From Branchiostoma belcheri (Eukaryota > Chordata > Leptocardii > Amphioxiformes > Branchiostomatidae), in contig NW_017803713.1 in assembly GCF_001625305.1 (NCBI RefSeq), positions 526,395-590,394 of the forward strand: a DNA stretch of 64,000 nucleotides, written 5' to 3'. Under the pieces are notes generated by a model, which saw only the letters and a program-made list of their open reading frames with translations, was not told the DNA's origin and did not search any database. Below, piece by piece: positions 20,866 to 34,900 of this stretch. How positions within the stretch are numbered: position 1 is the first letter of the stretch; every line of letters begins with the position of its first letter. A program made the position numbers and the translations under genes.

Positions 20866-21782
20866 CGGTCACAACTCGCCGTGCGTGCTTTTTGTCCGTA
20901 CGTTTTTGTCGTGGCTACGTCTGCTACGTTTTTTCTGCAAACGTAGGGTGGCCGGCCGAGGGAGTACGTCACTCGCACGGTTGCGCAAGGTGTACGTACG
21001 TGGTCTGCACGACACGCCTGGCCGTCAGCGGTTGCGTGCATCGTACGTTGCGCAAGTGGTAAGTGAGTTGTACGTGCTTACAACGCACGATCTCTGTGCG
21101 ATTGCTACGTTGCCGCGTACAGGCCGTACCTACACGTGCGGCGTACGCACGGTTTCCTTACTCACTCGCACGTTTGTAAGTGCGTGCACCTCCTGTTAAC
21201 TTCATCATCACTAGCCGCCCTGGTGTCTTCCGCGGCCCGTTTCTTGGGTCTTGTCTGCTAGTCTTCTTCTNNNNNNNNNNNNNNNNNNNNGAGTTGGCAG
21301 TCGCCGGTCAAGTCGTCTTTATATACTGTAGAAATCAGGTGCGTTGCACGTGCGTTGCACGTGCGGAGCACCTGGTATGGTGCACGTGTGTTCTGCGTGG
21401 TCATTGAGCAGGTCAACTGGGAAGTGAGGAGTAAGCACGGATGACGCAAGCACCGTGCGTGGCACGCACATGCTTCGTGCGCTGTCCGTACAGCAATTGC
21501 ACGTGAGAATAGTGAAGTTAGACTCACGGAGTCCGTACGTTGCACGCTCATAGGCTGTACGGGGCACGCGCGTCGCACGTACTCGCACGCACGGGTGGTA
21601 AATCCGCAGACCGCACGTAGAAAAAGTATTACATGCACTTAAAGTTCTACGGCGTGTCTGCGTGCTCCCAAATCCGTAGGATTCCGTACGGAGGTGGTAC
21701 TCACCACGCACGGATGCCGTGCGATTGCCCACGTTTTTGCACGTAGACAGCACGCAGAAGCACGTACGGCGAGTTGTGACCG
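20866..21782. mobile_element. TIR element with CGTACG-rich interior
   Basis: Left end 20866-20888 and right end 21760-21782 are 23-bp inverted repeats with one mismatch (cggtcacaactcgccgt...). The 917-bp interior is far richer in CG than its surroundings and dense in overlapping CGTACG, GTGCG and TTGCACGTGCG motifs. It contains the 20-N gap (21271-21290). There is no transposase ORF, so it looks like a non-autonomous element. I could not see a target-site duplication. Confidence 0.8.
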
Positions 21783-21939
21783 TCGCTAAAGTGATGAGTA
21801 ATTTTTGGCCTAACAGGCGAACAACAGGTACAATAAATTTTTGTATGAGGTTTATGTATTTTTGTATTGAAGAGAATTCAATTCAAGAATAAAATTCAAT
21901 TTTCATTGTTTACTTCGCTTGATTGCATTTCTTGTTGTG

Positions 21940-21991
<52 letters not shown>

Positions 21992-22034
21992 GTGTGTGTG
22001 TGTGTGTGTGTCGTCGTGGTTGGTTAGATAGACA

Positions 22035-22072
<38 letters not shown>
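21940..22072 (+). repeat. (GT)n and (AT)n microsatellites
   Basis: A GT tract at 21943-22010 is followed by an AT tract at about 22036-22070. Confidence 0.95.
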
Positions 22073-22074
<2 letters not shown>

Positions 22075-22966
22075 GTAGTCTTCATGTTTGCGTGTGCACG
22101 ACTTTGTTCATGTTAAAGTCGCCCAGAATACAGTTCCGTTCTATTGTGCACGGAAATTAAGGCATTTGTATTGTCACCAAAAAGGGAAAGGTCGGCAAAA
22201 TCTACTTAGGAACTATAATTGTAATGTATCTTTAGAAAGTACGCATGTTGTGAATGACATCATATGTAGACCATATAATCTATGTCCATATATTGTCAAA
22301 AAAATTGACGTCTTCTCAGGAAATACTGCTGACAGGAAGTATTGTACTTTTCATGCATCATTGATTGATGACGATTAACTGTATAGCTACGTGTCGCCCT
22401 GTCCCGAACGTTCTATACGACAACTTTTATTGTTGAATATTGGGTGACAGGAAACAACAAAAGGCTTTCAGAAAAAGGATTCGTCACGTAAGACACCCAG
22501 ACGCTGTATGGGGCCGTAGAAAAGCGAGATGCACAAAATAAGAACGGTCCCTTTTACAAACCTTATGGTCTGCAGCTATTGTGAACGTAGTTTGCGTGTC
22601 GTGTCTTTGTTACGACTTAAGCTGTCCCTGGCTCGTACATAGTGTCCAGGGACAGACGATACCTCTAGTCTGGATATCTGTGGATTGCAAATAGAATGCT
22701 CTTATAGTATATGCAACTGGACATTCTCACATAAAGACAGCTATGACAATGCAAATGAAATGACACGACAATACGTACCGGGGGCTCACGGAGTATAAAT
22801 GTACATGGAGCTTGTTGAGCACCTACAAGTACGATATCCCTGAAACTCTAAGTCCACGGTGCTAAGTCACCACTAGTGCGATATCCCTATACTCTAAAGT
22901 AAAGCATGTGTATGGACAGTATCGGCACTTAGGTCGACTTGATCTGGCTGCCTGGGCTGGTGAAAA
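22073..22966. other. 5' flank of polycystin-like gene 2
   Basis: No gene is seen. The segment must contain the promoter and 5' UTR of the second gene, but I recognise no TATA box or other site with confidence. Confidence 0.4.
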
Positions 22967-23086
22967 ATGTTGAAGACTAGCGGTGTCCTCTGGGCCGTGG
23001 TCCTGCTTGTCGCTCGCCCGGGGCTCTCTTCTCATTTCCGCGGTGGGATGATCAGCTGGGAGCCCGGGGACGTCAACCCGCAACAG
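22967..23086 (+). CDS. Gene 2 exon 1: signal peptide and HFRGG start
   Basis: ATG at 22967 with purines just upstream (gaaaaATG), 40 codons, donor 'caacag|gtctga'. A hydrophobic signal core is followed by [11 protein letters not shown], where cleavage is likely. Confidence 0.85.
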
Positions 23087-25928
23087 GTCTGAAACTTTCA
23101 TTTACTAATTTTTCTCATTTACACTAATCTATTGAGGAACAAAAGCAAGGTACTTTTAAGAAAGTCTCTGACCAAAATCATGGGTAGGATAAAAAAAAAA
23201 AACAATATCAAAGTGAAAAGTATAAGTAGGAAATAACTTGAAATAGCGTTGTGATATTTAATCATGGTGTGTAGGAATCAGTATCTTGTGTGCTATCAAT
23301 ACATTTCTAAAGTTTAAAGTTAAAACAATATCAGTTCTACGCTCACAGTAAGACATTTATGATTCGTAGAATCACGTTATGATTTCATACCACTAATGTA
23401 GTAAATGTAGTAATCTCTGTTAAACTTTTTTTAGAAGCTTTGCTCGAAAAATACAAATAAAACGACAACATTTTTACGGCATAGACCTTTTTTCTGGGGT
23501 TGTTGAATTTTTGGGCGACTTTCTTTAGTTGAGTTCTCGCATCAACTGAAACAAAAATAGAATTCACACGATTGTTTCATAGCTAATATCGCCATAAAAA
23601 ACGTCCAAACATCTGACTATTCTATATCATTTATGTACAGGTAACGTTTCGGAGTACTTCAAACTGGAACTGGGCGAGAAAGTCGTGTACGGACAGCGAC
23701 ATCCTGACCGGGAACCTGTTCACTGGTGACGGGAACTGGAAATGTATGAACGGAGACTGTGCAGGGGCAACGGTACGTTACTGAACTTTGTACCTAGCGT
23801 ATTGGGAAAGGTTAGAAAATATAATAGAACTTTATTGACACAACAAAAGTACAGCTCAACGGCTCCCGTCCTGTACCACAACTAGATACCGTAGGTCTTT
23901 TATTCCATATGCAACGCAACACTGGAATAGTCTAGATGTAGATGTTCGATCTCCTAATCTTTCACTCTTTAAAAAACATTTAGCCATGTTAGTACGTCCC
24001 CGGTACCCCTGCGCCCTCCTTACTCGACTCCGCATTGAGACCTGCAGCTTAAATCATGGTTTATATCAACGTAATTTAGTTCTTAGTTCTGCCTGTACCT
24101 GTGGGTCTAAATGCGAAGACATTGTACATTTTATTTTGCACTGCCCTGTACACAACTTGCATAGGGCGACCCTTCTCAGCAACCTACAGAGCCTAGTAGG
24201 CTCTACTTTTGACTTGCGCAACTTGTCTGACCAAGCCAGTATTAATCTTTTACTGAGGGGTTCGCCCCTTTTACGTCTTGATGTTAACAAAAAAATTCTG
24301 ATTCTTACTCAAACCTTTATACTAAATACCCAACGATTTACAGTTGCCGAATGATTTATATTGCCGTTAGTCTTGTATATACGAACGCTCATTTGTTGTA
24401 TAGACTATAGTGGACAACCCAAAACAAAATGTTGTTCGTCTTCATATAGTATGCATCCTTTCTACTTGAAAGATAGCTAGCAGCACTTAAGCCATGGTAT
24501 TGTGGTAGTATACATCGTCTAATGTGGCTTATCAGTCCTATCTTCGACTGCGAACGGCACAGAAACGGAAAAACGTGAAGTTGTATGGACACGTGTCACG
24601 TTCATCTGCGGCTGGGCTAGCCAAAATTATTATTACCTGATGCGAGCGTGCGAATATTAAAAAAATGGCAGAAAAAAAGCTGAAGTCTACGTGGTCGTAA
24701 AGGTAGAACAAATGGGTATGGCGAAAAAGTAGACTCTTCATTTTCATTTATTCACATTTTCTTCTTTTCCTTTGGCATTGGCATTCTATGACAATAGTAT
24801 CGTTTTCCAATATTTCAATATTGAAATTTACGGCAAATATTTGCTCATTTAGCTATTTGTACGGTGTATAGTTGATTTTTTTAAACGGACGAAAATTCAT
24901 GCGCGCGGATGTCATCCATATAATCAAATCAACATGGCCTTACTTGAAAAAGGAAAACGAGAAAGGTATTGTTGTAAAATTTTGTTGTATGTTGTATTGA
25001 AACTCGTACTCCCTGTGAGTCCTTGTTGGTAGCACGTACGTGCAAGTATGCGTAGAAGCGTGTAGATTTTTGGACGCATTGACTTATCTTGCCAGTGTTT
25101 GGTTTTAGGTTTTAGGTTTCAACCATTCATACTTCATAAAAGCCGGCCCGAAACCCTTTTGACATAGCTATAAATAACCTATGAATTGGTTGTGAGGCAA
25201 GACAAACATTTTTAACATTCTGACCATTTTTTTTAGTCAGAACTATAGACCAATTGTAGCTAAACGACTGTGATGCTAGGGTAGCAGATATTCTGTACTT
25301 GATCTTAGCTAGCAGTAAATGACGAACTAAAAAAATACCAGAATGTACATAAAAATAGCTTTTGCTGAAAGGAGATGTACATGCGTAGATTCTAAATCTT
25401 TTTGTTTGATAATTGTGTTCCTTTTTTGACAATTTCCACCTCATAGTTTATTAAATATTTTAGGGAGCGCTGGTATATATTTCGTTCCAAGGATTGGAAA
25501 TGAGTGGGCGGAGATTGGGTTTCATTTGACGGTGTTGTCACCCAGCATGACTTGGGTTGTAGTTTGTGGTGTGAAGTAGCCACCAATGTGCAAATCATAA
25601 AATATCATGTGAATCATAAAACATTGTCTGATACCGTAGTAAGTTACGTTTGCGTTTACGACTAATTAAAATTGCAACAGGGCAATACGCGTTGCTGGTG
25701 ATGTGTTGAAAAAAGGGCTTTATTTTCCTGTAGACAACATAATCTTTTATTGCAATCTCGTAAGGGAAAACACCAACTGTCAGCGGTCAAGGAAGTTCTT
25801 TAACGAAAAACAGCAAGCGTTACCAGACTGGGACAGACTGAACCCAACCATATGCATTACAACCTACAACCTAGGGGCCTTGCGGAAACACACACACACA
25901 CACACACAGACACACACAGACACACACA

Positions 25929-25976
<48 letters not shown>

Positions 25977-28900
25977 CAGAGACACACACATAGACACACA
26001 CACACACACACACACACACGACACAGACCAAAAACAATGCATTCCTTATTAAAACAGAACCCCTATAATCTTCCCTGAAGTCTGAAATCGACGATTTCTT
26101 GTCGTTCCCGTCAGGTTGGGGACACGTCGTTTTACTGTGTGGGTGCTAGTCAGGAGGAGACATGGACTCAGGGCGACCGGACCTTCACCTACACGTTCGG
26201 TGGACCCGGGCCGTATCTCATCGAGTAATGTTAAACGATTATTACACTTCTTTTGTAAAATAGACATTGCGTCATTGATTTTTTTAAAAAATCTTAATAT
26301 CAACTATACATTGCCTTTAGGGCCATTATGCTGAGGTCAAAAAATCTATAGTTCATATCATAAATATAAATTTTTGTTTACATAAGTAGGTCCCATTATT
26401 TTTTTTTTCATTTTTTTTGTGCTTTTTTTTATATCATACTTTTCGTTCCATAGGGCTGCCCGACCGAGCCCCGGTTAGAAATGTGACCTCAACATTACAT
26501 ACACAAGAAAACTGTTCCTCAAGCAACTGGATAGATTTTGAAAACTGTCAGGCGTCTCAAGTAGCATTTGCTACTTTTCGTCAGTGACAGATTTTATTTT
26601 CTTAGTAGTGGCTGCTACTTCAAACTATCTATCCAGTTCCGTAAATAATTTCATCAGGTTGGTAAACGAAAAAATAGCAAAGCTCTTTGATCACAACCAT
26701 TTATTTTTGACGAGCCGACTTTTCGATGACCGTCTGTCATCTTCATCAGGGCAATTCTGTTCGCGAACTATGTAACACATTAAATAACATCTAGCGTCAG
26801 TTCACAGTAAAACAGTCAGAATTGGTCTGATGAAGATGACAGAAGGTCATCGAAAGGTCGGCTCGTGAAAATTAAATGGTTGTGATGGAAGAACTTTGCT
26901 ATTCATTTATCTATCCAGTTGCCTGTCAATGTTTTTTCTTGTGTATCTCATGCGTCAGACGATTTGAAGATTATTGTTTCTTTGTGACTGTTTAGGTGGA
27001 CAGGTGGCAACTGGATTAACTTCAACACCGGTTCAGGCGGTGCTTGGACGCTGGAGGCGTCGGTCCATCTCGCCGTCCGCTCCGACACCGGCCGTCCCAA
27101 CAACAGCCCCTCGTCCACACTTCCACCCATGGTCTGGTAAGTACCACAAATGTGGATTTCGTTTCCTCAAGAAAAATAGATATTTTCATTGGATTACTGG
27201 TTTCCTGTAGAAAAATCTCGCGTGGTAGATTTCACTCCACGCCTAGCTCTATATTTCCCATATAAGTGGTAAAATCGACGCAAGTAGAAATCATATAAAT
27301 TGGTTTCCGTTTGTATTTTTTCGACAGGCAAAAGAAATTAATTCATGCTGACAAACCCGATGCTCTTGTTCTTACAAAAATACTAATAATTTACATTAGA
27401 TACTCATATTACATATTCGATGCCATATCGCTAAATGGTTGATGCGATTATGAAAGGGCAAAGGCATTTTTAAATTGAAATGTACGTCAGCATTGTGAAA
27501 AATAGTAAAGATTAATGAAGAAAGACATGGAGCTAGTACAGATTAGAACTTGTGTTGGTGGAGCGTTCTTTGGCATTATGCCATATTGTGCCATCAACCA
27601 TTTCAAATGCGAACGCCTGTTATGACGGGTGTTAGTAAGGAATGTTAGTTGAGGCAAGGTCAGTGTGCCTTTCTCCCGACCTCAGGGCTCAGCTCGGCTG
27701 TGAGAATAAGATCGTGATCCCGAAGCTGGACCAGGACGGGGACGTGTTGTGGTGCAGGTGGGCCGCGGGACACGAGTGTAACTCCATCTGCGGGGCCCTC
27801 CCGGGATCTACCCTGGAGCAGGTGGGTTAATCCCTGTCATATATTCATGATTTTGGCCTCCCGAACGCTAGCCGAATGCCCGCCAACCATGGTTAGGAGT
27901 GGGTCGCCTGGCGTTCGGCAAGGTCGGCTACGGTTCGGCTGCGAGGGCCAAATGTTTCAATATGTTTAAAGCATTTGTGTTCGGGAGGTTTAATCATAGG
28001 TGGCTGTTAATTTTCGACCGGAAGTCATCAAACCACTTGCAAACCATCTGTAAGTAAGTTAGCAGTGTTTGGGGTGTGTCCAGGGATCAAATTTGACTCC
28101 AATTTAACTCTTATTTAACTTTGAGTCATATTGAAAAAGGTAGTAGTGGCCTAAATCTGATCAGAGTGCTTTTGAGCTCCGACCGACATGTCTGAACACC
28201 AGCCGACCTGTTTGGTGTTCCTGAACGAATTCGTGGGACGTTCGTAAATGTTTGGCAGGGGCTTAAACAGGAAGAAACATATAGATGGATTAATTACCTT
28301 TACTGTACGTTTATGTTCATGCAAGCTAAGACGTACATGGTGATGAAGCAAAAGTAAAATTGCAGTAGTGTTAGAACGTATTTTCTTACTACCTTTTTCC
28401 CCTAGTCCAATGTTAACCATTTGTAGAGTTTTAACTTCTTCTCGCATCTCAAGATATTCGTAGATGTATGAACATATCAAGACTTTTATACGGGTTTTAG
28501 TGCTTTCTAACTGTCAAAAGCTAGGAAGCGTATGTTGGCAATAAGAAAAATCCTGTTTAATGGTATACATTAAACAGGATTTTTCTTATTGCCATATAAC
28601 AGTCCATATAATGTGCAGCAGACAAGAAAATTCTAAATCGCCCTTAACTTTATCTAATCCAGATATGGGTTAATAGAAGTGCGCACATAGGCATATCTAG
28701 TTCTATGCCTGACTGATGAGTTAGGGTTAGGTCCAGACACGGTCCTAAATAGTCTCCAACTTTGCTTGCCCCTAAGGGAAATTGAATACGCATGATCTGC
28801 CCAAAATCATGCCTGAGCATATGGTTCTTGGTAGAGCATGGTCCTGGATTAGCCTCCTTCGCAATCTTGTTGGGCGTCGGCGTTATTTTTTCTCTGAGCG

Positions 28901-31900
28901 ACGCGAGTAATATGCGGCCGCCAGGGGCGATTTGCTGCCGAGGGAGTTTTTGCGCGAAACCTTCTCTCCGTGGCAAAAACTCCCTCGGCAGCAAATCGTC
29001 CCTGGCGGCCGCATATTACTCGCGTCAATAGAATAATAATGCTGGCGTCCCGAGTTCTATGTGTTGTGTAATGTGTTGAAATGTGAGTCCTTACACACAT
29101 CGTACACCCACTATCTCTTAGCACACGTCAACATTTCATGTTGCAATGCCACAGTCGTCCACATCATGTCTTTAATCATGCATATCACGTACGTTTCTAA
29201 CACTGCACGTGTAAAATATTTTCATTCCACCATTCCATCATTCTCACGACTGGGCACTTTTCCACTCGAAGGATGAGGTAAGATCCAAACAACGTACTGA
29301 CTGCTATCTTGTGTAATATTCTACATGTATGGACGATATTCCACCCATTGAGATTTTTATATGCTGCACAGACTATGTACGTCAAACAATCAACAGTATA
29401 ATTAAAGTTGCTACTTTTTAGTCATTAGATGACTATATCTTTCATAATGAATTCATATAACACGTTGAAAGATTTAACGTTAGTCTAAGAATATTTTCTT
29501 GGTGTTTTTGTTAAATATAACAACATTAGTAATAAAGCAAGTTTGAACTGTACATCCGTCAAGAAATCAAACTTATCCAAATTTTAGACTGTTCAACTCA
29601 AGTCTTTGTTAATAAACAGACAACGCTTCTGCCACGTCACGTTATGCAGATAGCACGCGTGAGTCGGTGTGCCGTGGACCGTACATGTAGGTTACAAAAT
29701 GTTTGTGGCGCCCCCCGTCTTGAGGAGTGGTTACAAACTTTCTTCAACCTATGACCCACTGTTCACGGATTTTACGTGTGGCATGCATCTGCATAACTCG
29801 ACGCCAATGAAGCAATGAGGTGCTCATGTCTTGACAAAAATTCGAGTTCCACAGTCGAAAATGTAGGCAAGTCCAATTTCTGGTGTTAGAATCTAAAGGT
29901 CACACTTGCTTTGTAATATGAGAAGACTTATATAACTACAGTAGAACCTGAAAAATCATATCAAGATACAGATCACACAAAATAGATCCCGAGTTTTGAA
30001 TTGGTGACTAATCTTTATCAAGAACTTACTGGCGTAATGTAGAAAGCCAAGCTCTTTTCTCGCTTTCACGACTTTATGAACCAATAGGACACCTGCACGA
30101 TCATCTTCGACGCGTCCTCTACACACGGGTACTCGGCTGGCTGGTACCCGGCCGCGCTGCAGATAGAAGACTTCCCGGGACAGGCCATCAGTCTGGCCGG
30201 CTACGGGCCCGTCACCACTTCCGATCCTCTCAGCAAGATCCCACTGCAGTTTCTCGTCAATGTCATAGAGGTAGAGTTAGTAATCATAGTAAAACGTTAA
30301 ACTTCATTCCGGCACAAAGATTACACAGAGATCAAATTTTCAATGACCAATGTCGCCTTCATCAGGATAATTAATGACCAATCATTTCAAAACGTAATCT
30401 CGCGAGAGTCTCGTGTGAATAAGGTCACAAGATAAGAGATACAAGATACACGATGTATTCATATTGGTTTGTCGCAATTTAATTGCAATTTAACCAAATG
30501 TACAAAATTGTGCCAAGGCCGTCCTGGAACAAATTATCTAACAAATATCCAAAACTGTACAGAATAGTCGATAATATCATTTCGAGAAACATGTTCTTGA
30601 AATTCACCTCTAAGGCACAGAACGCAACACATCACAAAATGCATATTCATGTGCATTTGAATCAAAACCTAACACTAATGGCACTGAACAACCATGCTAG
30701 AAAGAAAAAGCCAAAGGAATTCTGCCCTTATAGGCCCAATGCAATTTCAGGGCTTCATAACCAAAAATACGCAAAAAACAGTTACTCAAAACTCGAAACA
30801 TTCTGAACAAGGTAATCTGTGTAATATTGGCACGTACACAAATTGTCACATTTGCTTCAGTATATCATACTTTGAGCATTTAAAAAGTGCAGAAATAACC
30901 CCCATGATGAGTCCTTTATTTTCTAAGTGGTACCGTAAAAATCAGCCCCTACAATTAACCGTTTTTCGTCACATTTTTAGGAATTTTGCTCCATGAATGT
31001 GAGGCGGTGTTGTTTCAACTTAGTATGTAAATAAGGGACTAGAATATTCACTTTGAAAAACCTGTTTTTTAACTGCTAAATACTGCATTGTGCACCTTTG
31101 ATACAGGTTAGCGCCGCGTGTGACGCCGGGCCAGTGTTTGAACCGTCTATGGTCGCAGACGGCGCATGCGTACCCGTGTCCTCTGGGGAGGAGTTCGTCC
31201 TCAGGGTTGAAGCTTCCCAGGCGAAAACATCGGCCACGTGAGGAGACATTTTTACTTGTTTTTGTTTTGATAAGATGTCAAATTATCTGCAAAATGTGGA
31301 ATACAGAATTGGGCTAGTATTTTCAATCACAGATAAGGTACTAGCACATAACCATAACGTTAGCCTAATTTGGGCTTACCCACTTGGAACCATGGTCGGC
31401 GGGCGTTCGGCTAGCGTTCGGGAGGCCGAATTCACGAATGTGTGACGGGGACTTTAAACTTTATTTTAATTTACATTGAAACAGTGTTCCTATAGAATAT
31501 AGCCGCCATCTTGAATCCGCAATGGTTGATGGGAACGTATATCCTTGAGATCAAAACAAACACAGACCCGACGCTTTAAAGCATGGGCATATGTAAGAAG
31601 ATTGTATAGGATCTCATCATTGGTTCTTCCAGTATTGCAGATATAGCGTTGATCGGTCCCCCCTCTGGCATGACGAAGTCGAGTCTACAGGTCATTCCCG
31701 GCAGACCGAAGGCCAAGTTCATGGACATAACATGGCCGATACCGCAAAGCACCACGGGAACCTACATACCGTGCCTGAAAGTCAGGGATACAAACTGGTA
31801 ACTGTCATAATTATAATTCAGTGAAGGGTAATTCTTAATGACATTGCATCGACAACGTTGCTTTACGTTCATGGATGACTACGTTTAATGCAAAAGTTAC

Positions 31901-34900
31901 AATTTTTAAACCGACTGGGCAGTTTCAGGGGAAAAAGATGCCATAAAAGAAAGAAGGAAATATTTTGAAAAAATCATGAACACTATGCGTATATCATGAT
32001 CTTTATACACGTCGCTGAAGGCTAGACATTCAGGTAATAAGATACGTCAAAAACAGTTACTCAAGCAACTGAATATGACTTCCCGAAATCCAGTCGCTTG
32101 TCGAGTAACTGTTTTTGGCGTATGATCTTACTATAAATTTGTTCATTTTGCATTCATGCAAACAGCCCGGTACGGTTGGGCTCCGGTACGGAAATTTGAC
32201 ATTGGCATAAGCAGAGAACACTCTTATCAGAAATAAAGCAGCGTGTAAAGTAAAATGAATTGTATTGCTAAAACAGGTCTTTTCAAAACATTTCGTTTAG
32301 TAAGATAAAGTAGAATCGCTCACGTTTAAGTTATGTCATTTTACTCTTTTGCAGGCAATTCAGTGAACAGCGTTGTGTGCAGTTTGTAGTGTCGGGTGAG
32401 ACATTTAATAGATATTAATTAGCATTCAGTCATTTTTAGCTACCGAAGGTAGTATCGTTTATTTACTACCCACAGCGCCATATTAAATGTCCCAGGTCCT
32501 CGTTAGCACTTCAGCAGAACGTAATATGCGAAACCCGGAATGTACTATGTATAGTGCACTTTGGCAGAACGTCTTATTTAAGGTTGTATTCAATGATGAC
32601 ATCCTGTCTATACCTTGCAATTGTTGTGTTGGAAAAGATGTTGCCTGCAACATGCAAAATTCTGAAGCAACGTTGACCAAAAATCCAAAGTTGTTAAAAA
32701 TTCAGGCGCAGTACATTTTGCCAACGTGCTGTCCTCGTGCATAGATTTAATAGAAAAAAGTTTATTGCAAATTCATGCCCGGAGGCTAATTGCAAGTCAT
32801 AAAACATAAAAGAACAAGGGAATAGGATATAAAATAACTTAAGTCTACATGATAAAGGTAGCCGTCTAGAACTATAACTATGTCTAAAACTATTTTCTTT
32901 GGCTTTGCAGCGGACAGAGTAGAACATATCCTGAGCACACGTCAACCAACCGGGGAGGTCGAAGCAGAAGCTATAGACTGGACCATTGGTTTCAACACTG
33001 AGGTAACAACAAGTTGCAATTGCAGGTTTTCTTGGCAACTAGCTGTGCTGCGTAATATAGAATCTCATGGTGGCAAGTACAAACATCACTATGCCTCAGT
33101 ACATAAGTCGACGTCGAAAAAACGTTGCCGCAGTCCACGCCAATGCAAATGGTATTATAAGCAAATGTCATGGCCTACTGGTGGCTGATATCATTAGTCC
33201 ACAGAATGATAAGAATACGTCAAGAATTTTCATGCCTGTCAAAATAGTGTGGATAAGGACTGCAACACCGCTAGGGCGTCTATACATTGTACGTACTAGA
33301 TACTTTATTGGCACCATTCGCTATTATGCATAAAATCATACGTAGCCAACCGCCCTTACGGTTATACATTGTAATAAGTAATTACACGCGGCCTGCTCTA
33401 GAGAGGTCTCTACCAGGCTTCGGAAGTAAATTTTGCCGTACCAAAAATTTTCTTTCTAGCGGACCAACTCCCTCGGCATGTTAATTATCTTTCTTTATTT
33501 GCCTAATTTGTACCCTTTCCAGCCGCCTCCGAAGCATGGTAGAGGCTAGCTGTAGAGAGCTACGAGTCTATATTAAATAATGAACATGACAAACGTTAAA
33601 TTAGTGTAATTCCGATGTTTATGTTGACTTCTTTCCCGCCTGGTAGATTTTCAGACCGGTGTCCTCCGCCTACATCCGAGTGATGCTGGGCAGTGCTGAA
33701 GTCTACACGCTGAACGCCTTCAACTCGTCATCGGTGTCTGTCATCAACGGTACCGTGCTACAGTTCCGCACTCCGGGCGGCGTACTAACCCCCGGGTACA
33801 CTCACCACGTGCTCATGGACAGGGGGGTCGTGATGGGGAACTACACCTGCCCCGGGGAGGGGCCCCCGTGGGCCGGGATCCAGCACCAGGGGGTGGGGAC
33901 ACAGCTGTGGACGGTGGATGTCAAATGTCCCGCCGGGTACCGAAGGGCGACTGCAGGAGGATGTGAAGGTAAGTATTACCCCATGGAAATATAGCCATGT
34001 CATGTTTTCTTTACCTGCAAGATTCAAATATATATATAGTGGAATGCCTAATGAAAGGGATTTTAAAATCATGTTTGTAATATAGGGCAGGAAACTCATA
34101 GACTTTGAATATCCATTAAAATAACATGTAATTAATTGCAAAACAATCGATACTGATAGACCTTAGAACAAGTAGTATTAGACCTTAGAACAAGTAGTAT
34201 TAGTTGACTCATCTTGTACGATTGTTGTGCAATAAAGTTCATTCATTCATTCTATTGTTTTGTACGTAGGTTAATTTCGTTGTACCCGTGTATTTGTCTG
34301 TACATCTACATACAGTCTTAGACCTTACGAAAGTCGCTGTACTTTTGATGTGTCATTAGAGTTCTCATAAAACAACATTTATATGATGCATAATTGTGGC
34401 GACAGTACATTCCTGGTAGTCTGTATAACGCAAATTCTGCCGTCCGCGGCTTTACTGGCCCCTCCCTCGGGGGCCGACTGGATGTTGGGCGGCCGGCAAA
34501 AGCGATTTAATCAGGCTACATTCCTGGTATCCAAACTAATAGCTGCCGGATCTCTTTTATCCTCTCAGAAGAGAACGAAATAGCTTTGAATACCAGACTA
34601 TAAAACACATATTGTGCTTGACAAACACGTTCTTCTGTACCCATCAGATATTGATGAATGCTCGGAGACGTTACATGACTGTCACCGTGAAGCCACCTGT
34701 ACTAACAATGTCGGCAGCTTCTCGTGTGCGTGCAATGTCGGGTACCAGGGCAGCGGGGACTTTTGTGAGGGTAAGGCCACTTCTCTAGCTTGGCGTGCAC
34801 GGACAATTGTACTGGGATTTCGTCCCTAAACAGCGTGTTCAGAAGCTCATTCAAAATTCATATATTATTTTAATATTATTGGATAATAGTATTGTAATGA

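Noticed and set aside
21903..22116. Open frames of alternating Cys-Val or His-Thr
   Set aside because: They lie on GT/AT microsatellites. The same applies at 25852-26052 and 40330-40618.
30483..30996. Two overlapping + strand frames of about 100 codons
   Set aside because: Basic, low-complexity, no domain, and inside an intron without splice support.
31641..31797. Acceptor at 31640 for gene 2 exon 8
   Set aside because: It would put the exon out of frame; the AG at 31631-31632 keeps phase and has a better pyrimidine tract.
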